Origin: Mycobacteroides chelonae | GTDB taxonomy: Bacteria > Actinomycetota > Actinomycetes > Mycobacteriales > Mycobacteriaceae | Assembly: GCF_016767715.1 (NCBI RefSeq) | Contig: NZ_CP050145.1 | Span: 2,108,001 to 2,172,000 of the forward strand | DNA length: 64,000 bases | Reading direction: 5' to 3' | Part shown: positions 1 through 8,695 of the stretch, one piece after another | Layout: each line of letters starts with the position of its first letter | Position numbering within the stretch: the stretch's first letter is position 1 | The notes under the pieces: model-generated | Databases searched by the model: none | The model's input: only the letters and a program-made list of their open reading frames with translations | Told to the model about the DNA's origin: nothing | Position numbers and translations under genes: made by a program

Positions 1-19
1 TCGGTAGCTGGGGGCTATC

Positions 20-343
20 GTGAGGGCTATGACGCTTGCCGACAGTCCGGTCTTCACCGTCGAGGTCCTCGTGACGGGCGTGCACGCGAATGGATTTGGT
101 GAGGTGGGCGATGGTCGTAGCTTCGCTTTCCGCATCGAGGATTCGTTGCTGCGTGTCGAGATCTACCGGGCCTTCCTCACCGAGCTGGTTCCCGATGACA
201 GTGATGTGGTGGCAGTGGGAACCCGTCCGATCACCGATATCGATGTCACCGATGAACGCAGCATCATTGCGGCGGTGCGTGATCTGGTCGCTGACGCGCA
301 GCCGCTGAGCATCAGCCGCCTCGCCCGGCTGCTGGCCGGCTAG
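20..343 (+). CDS. Small conserved hypothetical protein (Rv2137c-like position)
   Basis: A 107-residue protein with no signal peptide or membrane segment. I recognise no domain; it looks like a small, acidic, cytoplasmic alpha/beta protein. The longest reading starts at a GTG, but an in-frame ATG three codons later (position 29) is equally plausible and would give MTLADSP. It sits directly upstream of uppP on the same strand, the position held by the hypothetical Rv2137c next to uppP in M. tuberculosis, and the assignment rests on that context. Function is unknown. The window edge hides what lies upstream, so its operon membership cannot be judged. Confidence 0.7.
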   Translation: MRAMTLADSPVFTVEVLVTGVHANGFGEVGDGRSFAFRIEDSLLRVEIYRAFLTELVPDDSDVVAVGTRPITDIDVTDERSIIAAVRDLVADAQPLSISRLARLLAG

Positions 344-378
344 GGCGATTCGCCGGCGCGTCCAGTACGGTCGCTGTC

Positions 379-1230
379 GTGGATTCGGCAGTGGCGGCAA
401 TGTCCTGGTTGCAAGTGATCGTGCTGGCGGTGGTCCAGGGACTCACCGAATTTCTGCCGATCTCATCGTCGGGCCATCTGGCCATCGTGTCGCGAGTGTT
501 TTTCAGTGACGATGCGGGTGCGTCCTTCACCGCGGTGACCCAGTTGGGTACCGAGGCGGCGGTTTTGCTCTATTTTGCCAAAGATATCTGGCGCATTCTT
601 CGCGCCTGGTTTGACGGACTGTTTGTCAAGGCGCACAGAACCTTTGACTACTGGATGGGCTGGTACGTGATCGTCGGCACCATGCCGATCGGAGTGCTGG
701 GCCTGGCGTTCAAGGATCAAATTCGTTCCGGTGCAAGGAATTTGTGGCTTATCTCGGCTTCTCTCATCGTCTTCGCACTGGTCATCGCCGCCGCCGAATA
801 CTATGGGCGTCAGGTGCGCCACACCGAGCAATTGACCATGAAAGACGCCGTGATCGTCGGCAGCGCACAGGCATTGGCGCTCATACCCGGCGTCTCCCGG
901 TCGGGCGCCACGATCAGTGCTGGACTGTTCCTCGGGCTGGACAGGCCGGCCTCCGCTCGATTCGGATTCTTGCTGGCGATACCTGCGGTGCTGGCCTCCG
1001 GGCTGTTCTCACTACCGGACGCCTTCCATCCGGTGACCGAGGGCATGAGTGCGACGGGCCTGCAGTTACTGGTGGCCACCCTGATCGCGTTTGTCATCGG
1101 CTACGCGGCAGTCGCCTGGTTGCTGCGCTTCATCAGTAACCACAGCATGTACTGGTTCGTCGGATATCGCGTGGTGGTGGGCCTCACCGTGATGGGTCTG
1201 CTGGCCGCCGGGGTGGTGAGCGCATCGTGA
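379..1230 (+). CDS. uppP: Undecaprenyl-diphosphatase UppP (BacA)
   Basis: Integral membrane phosphatase that recycles undecaprenyl (decaprenyl) pyrophosphate to the monophosphate lipid carrier for peptidoglycan and arabinogalactan synthesis; loss or overexpression alters bacitracin sensitivity in this family. The 283-residue length is typical. Both family signatures are present: [15 protein letters not shown] near residue 20, with its conserved Glu, Ser and His, and PGVSRSGAT near residue 172. Several hydrophobic helices cover the rest. The called start is GTG at 379; an in-frame ATG at 400 (MSWLQV) is an alternative just before the first helix. The stop overlaps the next gene in a GTGA arrangement, indicating translational coupling. 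Confidence 0.95.
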   Translation: MDSAVAAMSWLQVIVLAVVQGLTEFLPISSSGHLAIVSRVFFSDDAGASFTAVTQLGTEAAVLLYFAKDIWRILRAWFDGLFVKAHRTFDYWMGWYVIVGTMPIGVLGLAFKDQIRSGARNLWLISASLIVFALVIAAAEYYGRQVRHTEQLTMKDAVIVGSAQALALIPGVSRSGATISAGLFLGLDRPASARFGFLLAIPAVLASGLFSLPDAFHPVTEGMSATGLQLLVATLIAFVIGYAAVAWLLRFISNHSMYWFVGYRVVVGLTVMGLLAAGVVSAS

Positions 1231-1919
1231 CGGTCATCCTCTTACGCCACGGGCGTTCCACCTCGAACGTCGCGCACACTCTCGCGGGCCGCAGCCCAGG
1301 GGTCGAGCTCGACGAGAAGGGGCAGGTTCAGGCGCGCGGCGTGGTCGACCGACTCGGCGCCGTGACGGTTCAGGCGATCATCACCTCACCGCTGCTGAGG
1401 TGCGAGCAGACCGTGGCGCCGCTGGCGGCGGCACTGAATCTGACGCCAACGGTCGAGGATCGGCTGGTGGAGGTGGATTACGGCGACTGGACCGGCCGCG
1501 AGATCAAGGAGCTGTTGTCCGAACCCTTGTGGAAGGTCGTCCAGCAGCAGCCCAGCGCCGCGCGGTTCCCGGGCGGCGAGGGGCTGGCCCAGGTTCAGGC
1601 ACGGGCGGTGACAGCCGTCCGTGAGCACGACCGCCGGCTATCCGAGGAGCATGGCGGTGACTGCGTCTGGGTGGCATGCACTCACGGAGATGTCATCAAG
1701 TCGGTGCTGGCCGATGCGCTCGGCACCCACCTGGACGCGTTCCAGCGCATCGTGGCCGACCCTGCGTCGATGAGCGTCGTGCGTTACACCGAGCTGAGGC
1801 CTTTTGTCGTGCACATGAACCACACCGGCCCTGACCTGTCCAGCGCCCTGAGCGCCGGGCCGCCCGCGAAGCCCGCCGGAGCGGCGTCCGATGCTCCGGT
1901 GGGCGGCACAACCGATTAG
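1227..1919 (+). CDS. Histidine phosphatase family protein (phosphoglycerate mutase-like, Rv2135c-like)
   Basis: A 230-residue member of the histidine phosphatase superfamily. The catalytic RHG motif ([10 protein letters not shown]) begins at about residue 5, and the second catalytic histidine is in [10 protein letters not shown] near residue 152. Family members hydrolyse small phosphorylated metabolites through a phosphohistidine; the substrate here cannot be read from sequence. The GTG start overlaps the uppP stop by four bases, and the DUF3090 and SCO1664-like genes follow. The conserved uppP-phosphatase-DUF3090-SCO1664 order is widespread in actinobacteria. The Ala/Pro-rich C-terminus, about 30 residues, looks disordered. 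Confidence 0.85.
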   Translation: MTVILLRHGRSTSNVAHTLAGRSPGVELDEKGQVQARGVVDRLGAVTVQAIITSPLLRCEQTVAPLAAALNLTPTVEDRLVEVDYGDWTGREIKELLSEPLWKVVQQQPSAARFPGGEGLAQVQARAVTAVREHDRRLSEEHGGDCVWVACTHGDVIKSVLADALGTHLDAFQRIVADPASMSVVRYTELRPFVVHMNHTGPDLSSALSAGPPAKPAGAASDAPVGGTTD

Positions 1920-1965
1920 AACCCTTCGCACGAGGGGTTCATCGACCGGTAGTTTTGGAGACACC

Positions 1966-2553
1966 ATGCCCCGATCGATTCATGTATTCCGCAGCCCGGA
2001 CCGTTTCGTTGCCGGAACGGTCGGGGAGCCCGGCAATCGCACGTTTTACCTACAGGCCGTCCACGAGAGCCGGATCGTCAGCGTGATGCTGGAGAAGCAG
2101 CAGGTGTCGGTGCTGGCCGAGCGCATCGGAACGCTGCTGTCGGAGGTTCATCGCCGGTTCGGCACGGAGATCCCGCCCGAGCCCGATGTGGTCGAGGATC
2201 TCAACCCGTTGGTGATGCCCGTGGACGCGGAGTTCCGGGTCGGCACGATGGGGTTGGGCTGGGATGCCGAGGCCAACTCGGTGGTTGTCGAGCTGCTCGC
2301 GGTGAGCGAGCAGGAATTCGACGCCTCCGTGGTGCTCGACGATTCCGAGGACGGTCCGGATGCCGTTCGGGTGTTCCTCTCGCTGGAAGCGGCGCGCCAA
2401 TTCGCGACACGCTCCACCAGAGTGGTTTCCGCGGGCCGCCCACCGTGTCCGCTGTGTGAGGAACCGCTCGACCCGGCCGGGCATATCTGCGTCCGCACCA
2501 ACGGCTATCGCCGGGGGACGGTGCCCGGGGCGGCAGATGACGCCGAGTCCTGA
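1966..2553 (+). CDS. DUF3090 family protein with C-terminal Cys/His cluster
   Basis: A 195-residue cytoplasmic protein beginning MPRSIHVFRSPDRFVAGTVG, a typical DUF3090 N-terminus. Near the C-terminus is a compact CPLCEEPLDPAGHIC cluster (C-x2-C-x8-H-x-C) that probably binds zinc. The family is actinobacterial and has no established biochemical role. I chose ATG 1966 because GGAG lies about 7 nt upstream and the family starts there; the reading frame is open further upstream, but that part overlaps the phosphatase gene. The 3' end overlaps the next gene by 17 bp, so the two are probably translated together. Confidence 0.85.
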   Translation: MPRSIHVFRSPDRFVAGTVGEPGNRTFYLQAVHESRIVSVMLEKQQVSVLAERIGTLLSEVHRRFGTEIPPEPDVVEDLNPLVMPVDAEFRVGTMGLGWDAEANSVVVELLAVSEQEFDASVVLDDSEDGPDAVRVFLSLEAARQFATRSTRVVSAGRPPCPLCEEPLDPAGHICVRTNGYRRGTVPGAADDAES

Positions 2554-3367
2554 CGATGCGGGGCCCAGCGCTAGTCCCGAGGATCACGCCGCGATCTGCG
2601 ATGGCGAACTCACCGTCATCGGCCGCATTCGCTCGGCGAGCAATGCCACCTTTCTGTGCGAGGTGCCGGGCACGTCGGGTGACAGCGTGCACTGTGTGTA
2701 CAAGCCGGTGCGGGGCGAGCGGCCGCTCTGGGATTTCCCGGACGGCACCCTGGCTGGTCGCGAGGTGGCGACGTACCTGATATCGGCCGCGTTGGGCTGG
2801 AATGTGGTGCCGTATACGGTTTTTCGAGATGGTCCGGCGGGCGTTGGCATGGTGCAGCGGTGGATCCACGAGCCGGAGCTGGCCGAGGGGGCGCTCGATC
2901 TGGTCGATATCTGTCTGCCGCAGGCGGTGCCGCAGGACTACTTGCCGATCCTGCGTGCACTGGACGCCGATGGCGCCGAGATCGTGCTGGTGCACGCTGA
3001 TGACGCCTTGCTGCGCCGGATGGCCGTGTTCGACACCTTGGTGAACAACGCCGATCGCAAGGGCGGCCACATTCTGCGGGGTGCCGATGGTGGTGTCTAC
3101 GGGGTCGATCATGGGATCTGTCTGCACAGCGAGGACAAGCTGCGGACCGTTCTGTGGGGTTGGGCGGGCAAGCCCGTGGAGCCGGAGTTGCTTGACGATG
3201 TGACTCGGCTGGAGGAGTCGTTGCGCGGCGATCTGGGGGCCGCGCTCGCGACCCACATCACCACGGCCGAGGTGACCGCGGTGCGCCTACGCGCGGTGAT
3301 GATGCTGAATGAACCGGTGATGCCGATGCCTGATCGCAACAGACCCATACCGTGGCCCGCCTTTTGA
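2537..3367 (+). CDS. SCO1664 family protein (kinase-fold, Rv2133c-like)
   Basis: A 276-residue protein of the actinobacterial SCO1664 family, which is distantly related to PI3/PI4-kinase and HipA-like folds. The motif VNNADRKGGHIL (about residue 170) has the Asp/Asn arrangement of a catalytic loop, and YGVDHGICLH shortly after resembles a metal-binding DxG-type loop. The substrate is unknown. The start ATG at 2537 lies inside the DUF3090 gene; the frame is open upstream, but residues before MTPSPDD do not resemble the family. In M. tuberculosis the same set of genes sits beside cysQ and mshC, as here. Confidence 0.8.
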   Translation: MTPSPDDAGPSASPEDHAAICDGELTVIGRIRSASNATFLCEVPGTSGDSVHCVYKPVRGERPLWDFPDGTLAGREVATYLISAALGWNVVPYTVFRDGPAGVGMVQRWIHEPELAEGALDLVDICLPQAVPQDYLPILRALDADGAEIVLVHADDALLRRMAVFDTLVNNADRKGGHILRGADGGVYGVDHGICLHSEDKLRTVLWGWAGKPVEPELLDDVTRLEESLRGDLGAALATHITTAEVTAVRLRAVMMLNEPVMPMPDRNRPIPWPAF

Positions 3368-3436
3368 TTGTCGATCGTCTAGCCTGGTCGGCAAGCATGA
3401 TGTTCCGGGAAGGGACGGGCAAAAGGGGGCGCTGAC

Positions 3437-4336
3437 GTGACGGGACCGCACGACCCGTATCAGCAGGGACCGGCCGGGCAGTGGGGTGCGCCGGAGGGGC
3501 CGGCTCAGGGGTACTGGCAGGCGCCGCCGACGGCTCCGTACGGCTATGCCCCGGCGGATTACCCGGACGATTCGATCGGCCGCCTCTATGACGGTGTTCC
3601 GCAGGACTACGCGGTTCCCCCGATGTATCCCGGGCTCCCGGGACAAGATCCCTTCGGATCGCAGAAAAAGTCCAGACCGTGGATTCTGATTGCCTCGATC
3701 GCGGGCGCGGTCGTCGTGGTGCTCGCAGTGGTGCTGGTCGTGATTCTCAACCGGGACAGTGCTCCGCGTCAGTCGGTCAGTGCGCCGACCACCACGGTGT
3801 CCTATGCGAACCCCGAATCACCCACGGCAGGTGGTGAACCCACCTATCAGACTCCGACCGTGCAGCCGCCCCGTACGCCGATGGCGCCGCCCCAGATGCC
3901 TGTGCCGCTCCCTGCGCCGACGGGCGCGCCCAAGGCTCCGGGGCAGGTCGCGGTGGTCGGCGACTGCATCGCGTTGGCCGCGCCGTCGGACTACAAGGCG
4001 GTTGCCTGTACGGATCCCAAGGCGGCCTGGCGTGTCATCGAGGTCGTTCCCGGCGGCAAGTGCAGGCAGACATATACCGGATTCACGGCCGGTGATTTCT
4101 CGTATTGCATTGCGCCGCAACTGCGTATCGGATCCTGCTATCAGACGGCTGTGGTGATGGGAAGCACCGTGTTCGTCGCTGCGGATTCCTGCCAGGCGCC
4201 GAAGGCGTTCATGGTGTTGTTCGTGATTCCCGGAACGAAGGAGTCCTCGCAATGCAAGGGCAAGCCCGGCGTCGTGCATTCCTTCGCGTTCCCTGATCCG
4301 CCGATGGCGATCTGTACGGGTGAATTCGCCCCGTGA
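3437..4336 (+). CDS. Single-pass membrane protein with Cys-rich extracytoplasmic domain (LppU-like)
   Basis: A 299-residue protein in three parts: a Pro/Gly/Tyr-rich cytoplasmic N-terminus (1 to about 75), one transmembrane helix (about 78-100), and a Pro/Thr-rich linker leading to a C-terminal domain (about 170-299). The last carries eight cysteines (in GDCIAL, VACTD, GKCRQ, SYCIAP, GSCYQ, DSCQA, QCKGK and ICTGE), so up to four disulfides are possible outside the membrane. The GDC...ACT pattern resembles mycobacterial LppU and septum-associated proteins, but there is no lipobox, so that link is tentative. The start is GTG 3437, preceded by AAAGGGGG. It appears to be a separate unit. Confidence 0.7.
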   Translation: MTGPHDPYQQGPAGQWGAPEGPAQGYWQAPPTAPYGYAPADYPDDSIGRLYDGVPQDYAVPPMYPGLPGQDPFGSQKKSRPWILIASIAGAVVVVLAVVLVVILNRDSAPRQSVSAPTTTVSYANPESPTAGGEPTYQTPTVQPPRTPMAPPQMPVPLPAPTGAPKAPGQVAVVGDCIALAAPSDYKAVACTDPKAAWRVIEVVPGGKCRQTYTGFTAGDFSYCIAPQLRIGSCYQTAVVMGSTVFVAADSCQAPKAFMVLFVIPGTKESSQCKGKPGVVHSFAFPDPPMAICTGEFAP

Positions 4337-4428
4337 TCTTGAAATCTGGGATCGATCGACTTAAGGAAAAACGCTTTCGACCAGTCTCTATCGGGCAATA
4401 AGATCGTTTCCTCATCAGAGGGGACATC

Positions 4429-4761
4429 ATGATCACAAACTTAAGCCGGTTTTGGGCTGCCGGAATTCTTGTTGCTTCGCTTGTTGGAGCGGTCGGCTTT
4501 GCCGCGCCCGCACGTGCTGATGGCGAGGTCGAGTTTCTGCAGATGTTGAATGACACCACGCCGGGCACTGCGATTTTCGGTGGTGCTTCCGCTCGATACC
4601 TTGCCAGTGGATATCGCGCCTGTGATGCGTTGAGAGCGGGATCCTCGAAGGAGGACGCGATCGCCGCCGCCACAGTGTTTCCGGGCATCCAACCTCGGTG
4701 GGAAGTGGCGTCGATCGTCGATATCGCTCCGAAGACCTTATGTCCCGACGTCAAGCACTGA
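4429..4761 (+). CDS. Secreted DUF732 family protein
   Basis: A 110-residue exported protein. Residues 1-30 form a Sec signal peptide (hydrophobic core, then APARA^DGE). The mature part matches the DUF732 pattern of mycobacteria: EFLQ.L, a central Tyr-x-x-Ala-Cys-Asp (YRACDAL), and a C-terminal Leu-Cys-Pro (LCPDVKH). The two cysteines probably form a disulfide. Function is unknown for the family, which is highly expanded in mycobacteria. The ATG start has AGAGGGG upstream. It converges with the LLM oxidoreductase gene, with only three bases between the stop codons. Confidence 0.9.
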   Translation: MITNLSRFWAAGILVASLVGAVGFAAPARADGEVEFLQMLNDTTPGTAIFGGASARYLASGYRACDALRAGSSKEDAIAAATVFPGIQPRWEVASIVDIAPKTLCPDVKH

Positions 4762-4764
4762 CGT

Positions 4765-5601
4765 CTAGCGCGGGGGCCCGTTCTCGACGCGTGCCCGCAG
4801 CGCGGCCAGTGGATCGTTGTGCTCGGTGTGCCAGTCCGAGTCCAGGTACCAGGTGTAGCCGCCGTCGTGCAGGGTCTCGATCTTCTCTCGGGTGGCGTCG
4901 AGATCCTTCCAATCGGTGGTGGTCTCGTACACCACGTCATATGGGCCGGTGCACCCCAATTCGCCTCGTAGCGAGTGAATCTCGCGTGCCGAATCCAGCC
5001 AGCTGGCCAACGGCGGATTGAAGTCGAACTGTCCATCGGCGGTGGTGATGTTCGGCAACAGCCCATCACAGCGGGCAGCGCGGGACATGGATCTGAGTGC
5101 CCCGCTCACACCGACGCACCAGGTCGTGATGCGGGGCACTTGTACCGGGGGATCGGGCACCATGTGCGTCGTCGGCGTCACCCGGTAGTGCGTGCCCTCG
5201 TAACCGAACGGTTGGCCTGCCCATAGACCGAACAGGACGTCGAGGCCCTCGTCCAGCAGTTCGGCGCGGGTCTTGCGGCCCTGATCGCGCTCGAAGGCCA
5301 GCCAATTGTCATGCAGAGCACCCATTCCCACCGACAGGATGACGCGGCCTCCGGATAACCGGTCCAGCGTCGCTGTGGTGGACGCCAGATCCCACGGCTT
5401 GCGGCGCGGCAGTGGAGTGAGCATGGTGCCGAGTTTGATGCGGGTGGTGCGCATAGCCGCCGCGGTCAATGCCACCCACGCGTCGACACCCCACACCGGC
5501 TCCCAGCCGAAGATCGCGTCCCAGCCCGCTTCCTCGGCCAGCACGGCCAGCTCTGCGACATCGCCGGCGTCTCCCGTCGTCAGGACGATTCCATACTGCA
5601 T
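4765..5601 (-). CDS. LLM-class (probably F420-dependent) oxidoreductase
   Basis: A 278-residue luciferase-like monooxygenase-fold enzyme. It starts [19 protein letters not shown]; an alternative ATG lies four codons upstream (5613). Features of the family include the early beta-strand and [14 protein letters not shown] region, [18 protein letters not shown], and [12 protein letters not shown] near residue 100. Mycobacterial members mostly use F420 rather than FMN, so that cofactor is inferred from family and host. The substrate is unknown. It is transcribed divergently from cysQ with 67 bp between starts. I see no clear Shine-Dalgarno on this strand, so a leaderless transcript is possible. 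Confidence 0.85.
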   Translation of the reverse strand: MQYGIVLTTGDAGDVAELAVLAEEAGWDAIFGWEPVWGVDAWVALTAAAMRTTRIKLGTMLTPLPRRKPWDLASTTATLDRLSGGRVILSVGMGALHDNWLAFERDQGRKTRAELLDEGLDVLFGLWAGQPFGYEGTHYRVTPTTHMVPDPPVQVPRITTWCVGVSGALRSMSRAARCDGLLPNITTADGQFDFNPPLASWLDSAREIHSLRGELGCTGPYDVVYETTTDWKDLDATREKIETLHDGGYTWYLDSDWHTEHNDPLAALRARVENGPPR

Positions 5602-5668
5602 AGCGGCAGGCATGCGCGTGAGTATGCCGAGGAGGTCAGACAAATCCGGATCGGGTAATACTGACCGG

Positions 5669-6433
5669 GTGACTCTTTCCGATGCTGCGCTTGCCGCAGA
5701 ACTCGCCCACGAAGCCGGACAGCTGCTCTTGCAGGTGCGTGCCGAGCTTGGGTTCGACGACCCGAAGGGTCTCGGGGCGGCTGGCGACAAGCGTGCCAAC
5801 GCGCTGCTGCTGGAGCGGTTGGCGGCCGAACGGCCCGCGGACTCGGTGCTCTCCGAGGAGGCTGTCGACGACAAGACCCGCCTCGGCGCACAGCGGGTCT
5901 GGATCATCGACCCGCTCGACGGGACCCGCGAGTTCGGGATCGAGGGCCGCGACGACTGGGCGGTGCATGTCGCGCTGTGGCAGGCCGACGATCACGGAGG
6001 GTCGATCACCGACGCCGCGGTGGCGCTGCCCGGACTGGATACCGTGTTCCGTACCGACGAGACCCGGGTGACCCTTTCGGCGCGCGCTGACTCGGATCCG
6101 ATCCGGGTGGTCGTCAGTGCCAGCCGGGCGCCGAAGTTCCTCACCGATATGGCCGAGCGGCTCAACATGGAGCTCATTCCGATGGGGTCGGCCGGGGCCA
6201 AGGCCATGGCGGTGGTACGCGGCGAAGCCGATGCCTATCTGCACGGTGGCGGTCAATGGGAATGGGACTCGGCGGCGCCGGCCGGGGTGGTGCTGGCGGC
6301 CGGTCTGCACGCCTCCCGGCTCGACGGGTCTGCGCTGCGGTACAACGAGCCACATCCGTATCTGCCGGATCTCATCATGTGCAGGCCCGATTTGGCGCCG
6401 TTGCTGCTGGACGCGGTCGCCGGGCGCGCCTAA
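5669..6433 (+). CDS. cysQ: 3'-phosphoadenosine 5'-phosphate phosphatase CysQ
   Basis: A 254-residue inositol-monophosphatase-superfamily enzyme that hydrolyses PAP (and fructose-1,6-bisphosphate or inositol phosphates in the M. tuberculosis homologue), preventing PAP build-up during sulfate assimilation. Metal-binding motifs are intact: LSEEAVDD (Glu, about residue 57), [10 protein letters not shown] (about 82-91) and [11 protein letters not shown] (about 200). The whole protein aligns from memory with Rv2131c. GTG 5669 gives the family N-terminus [13 protein letters not shown]. The frame is open upstream, but that part is the antisense of the LLM gene. The gene converges with the DUF2834 gene and overlaps it by four bases. 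Confidence 0.92.
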   Translation: MTLSDAALAAELAHEAGQLLLQVRAELGFDDPKGLGAAGDKRANALLLERLAAERPADSVLSEEAVDDKTRLGAQRVWIIDPLDGTREFGIEGRDDWAVHVALWQADDHGGSITDAAVALPGLDTVFRTDETRVTLSARADSDPIRVVVSASRAPKFLTDMAERLNMELIPMGSAGAKAMAVVRGEADAYLHGGGQWEWDSAAPAGVVLAAGLHASRLDGSALRYNEPHPYLPDLIMCRPDLAPLLLDAVAGRA

Positions 6434-6828
6434 CCGCTGGGCGCCACGCTGTCGTCGAGGCGGAGCTGGCGCTCGCGTAACCAAAGGTAGAGAGGTATCC
6501 CGCAGCCGATTCCTACGAGAATTGATACCGGGAACAACAGCCACCAGTAAGGGGTTCGGGTGCGCCGGTGGTCGGCGATCGCCCAGACCCAGAACGCCAC
6601 CAGCACCACGCCGATATCGCCGAAAAGCTGTGAGGAAGGCCAGTTGGCGAACCAGGATGTGAAGAAGAGCTTCGCATCGGGACCATGCTGGATGCAGAAT
6701 CCGATGGCAGAGGCGTTGAGCCCCACGAAACTGATGATGGCCAGCGCGAGCATGACCCACTCAAGTGTGCGAGTGCGTTGGCGCTGAGGGGTTTTAGGCC
6801 CGTTGGTGCGGGCTGTCGAGTGGGTCAT
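6430..6828 (-). CDS. DUF2834-type small membrane protein
   Basis: A 132-residue membrane protein with three predicted transmembrane helices (about 23-42, 65-85 and 95-114). It contains [19 protein letters not shown] followed by [15 protein letters not shown], typical of DUF2834. The N-terminus is basic and the C-terminus is a short charged tail. No catalytic residues are evident and the family function is unknown. Its 5' end is five bases from the FAD oxidoreductase stop, so it is probably the downstream gene of a two-gene minus-strand unit with that oxidoreductase. Confidence 0.75.
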   Translation of the reverse strand: MTHSTARTNGPKTPQRQRTRTLEWVMLALAIISFVGLNASAIGFCIQHGPDAKLFFTSWFANWPSSQLFGDIGVVLVAFWVWAIADHRRTRTPYWWLLFPVSILVGIGCGIPLYLWLRERQLRLDDSVAPSG

Positions 6829-6832
6829 CGAA

Positions 6833-8551
6833 TCACTCCACTACCGCGGCGCTCAGCGGGCGATTGTGCGTTGCGACTGCTTTACTGAATTCGAGTGCAT
6901 CCCAACCAGTTTCGATTGGTGTCAGATCACGGGGATTCACAAATCGTGCTCCGCCGCGTACTTCGCGCTGTAGGTCACGCCCCGTGATCGCGCTGGCCGC
7001 CCACCGCCCGCTGAGTAGTGCCGCCTCTGTGCCGGGGCCCCACGAGGTGCTTGAGCCCACGAGGAACAGTCCCTCGATCTCGGTGCGAACACCGGGCCGT
7101 AGCGGACCGAACTGCCGTGTGTTGAATTCGATTCCGTAGGCGGAGCCCTCCGAGGATCGGGTGTAGCGCTCCTGGGTCAGCGGTGTGCTGGCCTCGCGGT
7201 AGACGATCGAGTCTTCGAAACCGGGGAACACGGTGGCGGCCCGTTTGATGAGGATGTCGGTGAGGTCTTCCTTCATCTGCTGGTACTCGGGGACGCGGCG
7301 ATATGAAGACTCCGATCCTGGTTCGATATGCCACAGCCGTGGGTTGTACGGCAAGGGCAGCATGATCTCGATCGAGGAGTGCCCGGGCGGCGCATAGCGG
7401 GTGCCGTGAGGATCTTTCAGGTTCGAGCAATGGATGTATGCCGGGGCAAGGTCGCCGATCAGGTCCAGCCATTCCTGCGGCGTCAGGCCCGGGGCACTGA
7501 TGCGGCGCTCCAGCTCGTCGAAGTCGACCAGTGTCGGGAAAACGAACGCGTCCCGGGGTGGCGTCGTCTCGGCGAGATTGAGGCTGGAACCGATGTACAC
7601 GTTGAAGAACGGCAGGGCCATGCGGTATTTCTCGACGCGCCGCACCGTGCGACTTTTCACGTGTTCGTGCCCGACAAGATCACGGTACGTCTTCTTGATA
7701 TCGGCATTGGAGACGACGACAGCCGCGGAGAATTGTTGACCGTCCTCAAGGCGTACGCCGGTGACGGCGCCCGACTCGATGATGATTCGGGAAACCGATG
7801 CGTTGGTGAGCACCTTGCCGCCCGCCGACCGCACGACATCGGCCAGATGTGCGGAGAGCACTTGGCCTCCGCCCTTCGGGTACCAGGTTCCGCCCTCGAT
7901 GAACATGGTTTGGAATACCGCGTAAACGGCGAAGGGGAGTCTGCTGGGGGGTGCGTCGACGCTGCCGAACGGCGGGGACAGGACGATCCGCAGGGCCGGG
8001 GAGAATCCGAAGAGCCGGAAGACGCGCGACATGGGCAGGCCCAGCAGCGGGGCAGCGATACCCGAGCGCAGTACCCCTGCTGCGGTACGGCCCAGACTGG
8101 ACAGGCCGCGGTCCCGGTCTAGTCCACGGCCGGCGCGGCGAACGAACGTGACGAACCGCCGGATCTTCCGTTCCTCGTCGGGAAACGCATCGATCAGCCG
8201 GGCGAGGTAGTTGTCCCATCCTCGCGGCGTGGTGAATGTGTGCCCCGGCAGCGTGTACGTCTCCACGCCCTTGCGGTCGAGTTCGATAAATTCCACACGG
8301 CCTTCGCCGCCCAGACTCTTGAATAACGCAGGAAGTATGCCGTCCGGGCCGCAGTCGCCCATGTGGTGCACGCCCACATCCCATTCCCACTCACGTTTAC
8401 GCCGGAACACATGGGATGAGCCACCGATAACGTCGTACTGCTCGAGGACCAGCACCTTCTGGCCGATCGCGGCGAGATGCGCGGCCGCAGAGATGCCACC
8501 GAGACCAGACCCGATGACGATCGCGTCCCATTTTTCTGCTGCCTTCTGCAT
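6833..8551 (-). CDS. CrtI/retinol-saturase-like NAD(P)/FAD-dependent oxidoreductase
   Basis: A 572-residue flavoprotein. The Rossmann dinucleotide motif IGSGLGGISAAAHLA begins near residue 12 and ends in LVLEQYDVIGGSSH. The C-terminal FAD signature is EGLFLVGSSTSWGPGTEAAL near residue 530. This architecture is shared by phytoene desaturases and all-trans-retinol 13,14-reductase-like proteins, so the substrate is probably a hydrophobic polyene or lipid. I chose ATG 8551 because GAGGAGCC precedes it and the protein begins just before the Rossmann fold. The same frame stays open to 9913, but that stretch is antisense to mshC. A palindromic operator lies about 55 bp upstream. Confidence 0.85.
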   Translation of the reverse strand: MQKAAEKWDAIVIGSGLGGISAAAHLAAIGQKVLVLEQYDVIGGSSHVFRRKREWEWDVGVHHMGDCGPDGILPALFKSLGGEGRVEFIELDRKGVETYTLPGHTFTTPRGWDNYLARLIDAFPDEERKIRRFVTFVRRAGRGLDRDRGLSSLGRTAAGVLRSGIAAPLLGLPMSRVFRLFGFSPALRIVLSPPFGSVDAPPSRLPFAVYAVFQTMFIEGGTWYPKGGGQVLSAHLADVVRSAGGKVLTNASVSRIIIESGAVTGVRLEDGQQFSAAVVVSNADIKKTYRDLVGHEHVKSRTVRRVEKYRMALPFFNVYIGSSLNLAETTPPRDAFVFPTLVDFDELERRISAPGLTPQEWLDLIGDLAPAYIHCSNLKDPHGTRYAPPGHSSIEIMLPLPYNPRLWHIEPGSESSYRRVPEYQQMKEDLTDILIKRAATVFPGFEDSIVYREASTPLTQERYTRSSEGSAYGIEFNTRQFGPLRPGVRTEIEGLFLVGSSTSWGPGTEAALLSGRWAASAITGRDLQREVRGGARFVNPRDLTPIETGWDALEFSKAVATHNRPLSAAVVE

Positions 8552-8602
8552 TGAGGCTCCTCGGGTGATGGCGTGGCGCTTCTGGTGATCCGCACCGGGA
8601 AA

Positions 8603-8628
8603 ACCGATCGGTCTACCGGAAGTAGACC
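8603..8628. promoter_or_regulatory. Overlapping palindromes, candidate TetR-type operator
   Basis: In the 144-bp divergent region between the FAD oxidoreductase and mshC there is a perfect 10-bp palindrome ACCGATCGGT (8603-8612). It overlaps a perfect inverted repeat GGTCTAC-N5-GTAGACC (8610-8628). With two mismatches allowed the repeat extends to 12-bp arms (8605-8633). Symmetry, size and placement near both starts fit a TetR-family binding site. No regulator gene is adjacent, so the regulator is unknown. Confidence 0.5.
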
Positions 8629-8695
8629 AGTCGATATACCTGGGGTCAAGTACCTCACGCACCGCGGCAACCTGGCGGCCCAATAAGCTGTGCGC

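Noticed and set aside
2201..3256. 351-codon minus-strand frame opposite DUF3090 and SCO1664 genes
   Set aside because: Arg/Pro/His-rich low-complexity translation with no domain, overlapped by two well-supported plus-strand genes.
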